A stretch of DNA of 64,000 bases from Incumbomyces delicatus. Lineage: Eukaryota; Ascomycota; Eurotiomycetes; Chaetothyriales; Trichomeriaceae. Below, in pieces: positions 63,954-64,000 of this stretch. Within the stretch, counting starts at the first letter, position 1. Every line of letters begins with the position of its first letter. The DNA is taken from positions 310,001 through 374,000 of the forward strand of contig JACJVS010000002.1 in NCBI GenBank assembly GCA_017655985.1, in the 5' to 3' direction. Under the pieces are notes generated by a model, which worked only from the letters and a program-made list of their open reading frames with translations, did not search any database and had not been told where the DNA came from. Made by a program: the position numbers and the translations under genes.

Positions 63954-64000
63954 GAATTGAGCTTCTTTAGCAGTAGCTCTAGTTGAAGGTTCGCTGTCGT
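63954..64000. other. right edge
   Basis: 47 nt upstream of the chosen start of the large minus-strand gene. They include a possible splice acceptor (minus strand), so the gene may extend beyond the window. Confidence 0.4.

Noticed and set aside
1..64000. tRNA, rRNA, CRISPR or insertion-sequence features
   Set aside because: I looked for the GGTTCGA-type B box, cloverleaf pairing, regularly spaced direct repeats and transposase or reverse-transcriptase motifs and found none convincing.

Overview
The window looks like nuclear DNA of a filamentous ascomycete (Pezizomycotina). Most multi-exon genes have short introns of about 45-90 nt with GT..AG ends and CTAAC/CTGAC-like branch points. The gene set (SomA/Flo8-type LisH regulator, Atg29, fungal C4-type annexin, Rnh202, Mcm10, Leu4, TRI12-like transporter, ankyrin protein with a fungal NLR-like N-terminus) is typical of that group. 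I cannot fix the class or species. I found no tRNA, rRNA, CRISPR array or intact transposon. Layout, left to right: a small unknown gene on the minus strand (0.7-1.1 kb); a four-exon ankyrin protein (2.1-3.9 kb); a phosphoinositide-specific phospholipase C (4.2-6.0 kb); a U5 snRNP WD40 protein and a TRAPP subunit Bet3 transcribed divergently (6.6-8.9 kb); a SomA-like regulator with a long leader (10.2-12.5 kb); a conserved unknown protein (13.2-14.8 kb); 2-isopropylmalate synthase (15.5-17.5 kb); a small unknown protein followed by an in-frame open extension past its TGA (18.0-19.3 kb); and methylmalonate-semialdehyde dehydrogenase (19.8-21.6 kb). From 22 to 30 kb an MFS efflux-type transporter, a short-chain dehydrogenase, an AtuA/DUF1446 protein and a cyclase-family hydrolase sit together with no housekeeping gene between them. 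They look like a small metabolic cluster, possibly for breakdown of a terpenoid or branched compound. From 30 to 42.8 kb the sequence is gene-poor: a BTB protein, a multiply broken SR-protein-kinase-like pseudogene, an NAD-binding epimerase-like gene, ATG29, and several kilobases with no recognisable gene. From 42.8 kb on it is gene-dense again: an annexin-like protein, a transferrin-receptor/PSMA-like membrane protein, a PCI-domain protein of the Thp1 type, RNase H2 subunit B, MCM10 divergent from it, and a very large low-complexity protein that fills 57.6-64.0 kb and may continue past the right edge. The genes mostly serve separate housekeeping roles (splicing, vesicle tethering, leucine synthesis, valine catabolism, autophagy, mRNA export, replication). 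Two groupings look meaningful. One is the 22-30 kb metabolic set. The other is the divergent RNH202/MCM10 pair, whose shared promoter carries ACGCGT (MCB-type) cell-cycle elements. The most unusual sequence feature is the first ~730 nt of the MCM10 coding region, which is almost completely tiled by consecutive perfect inverted repeats while staying open as a coding frame.
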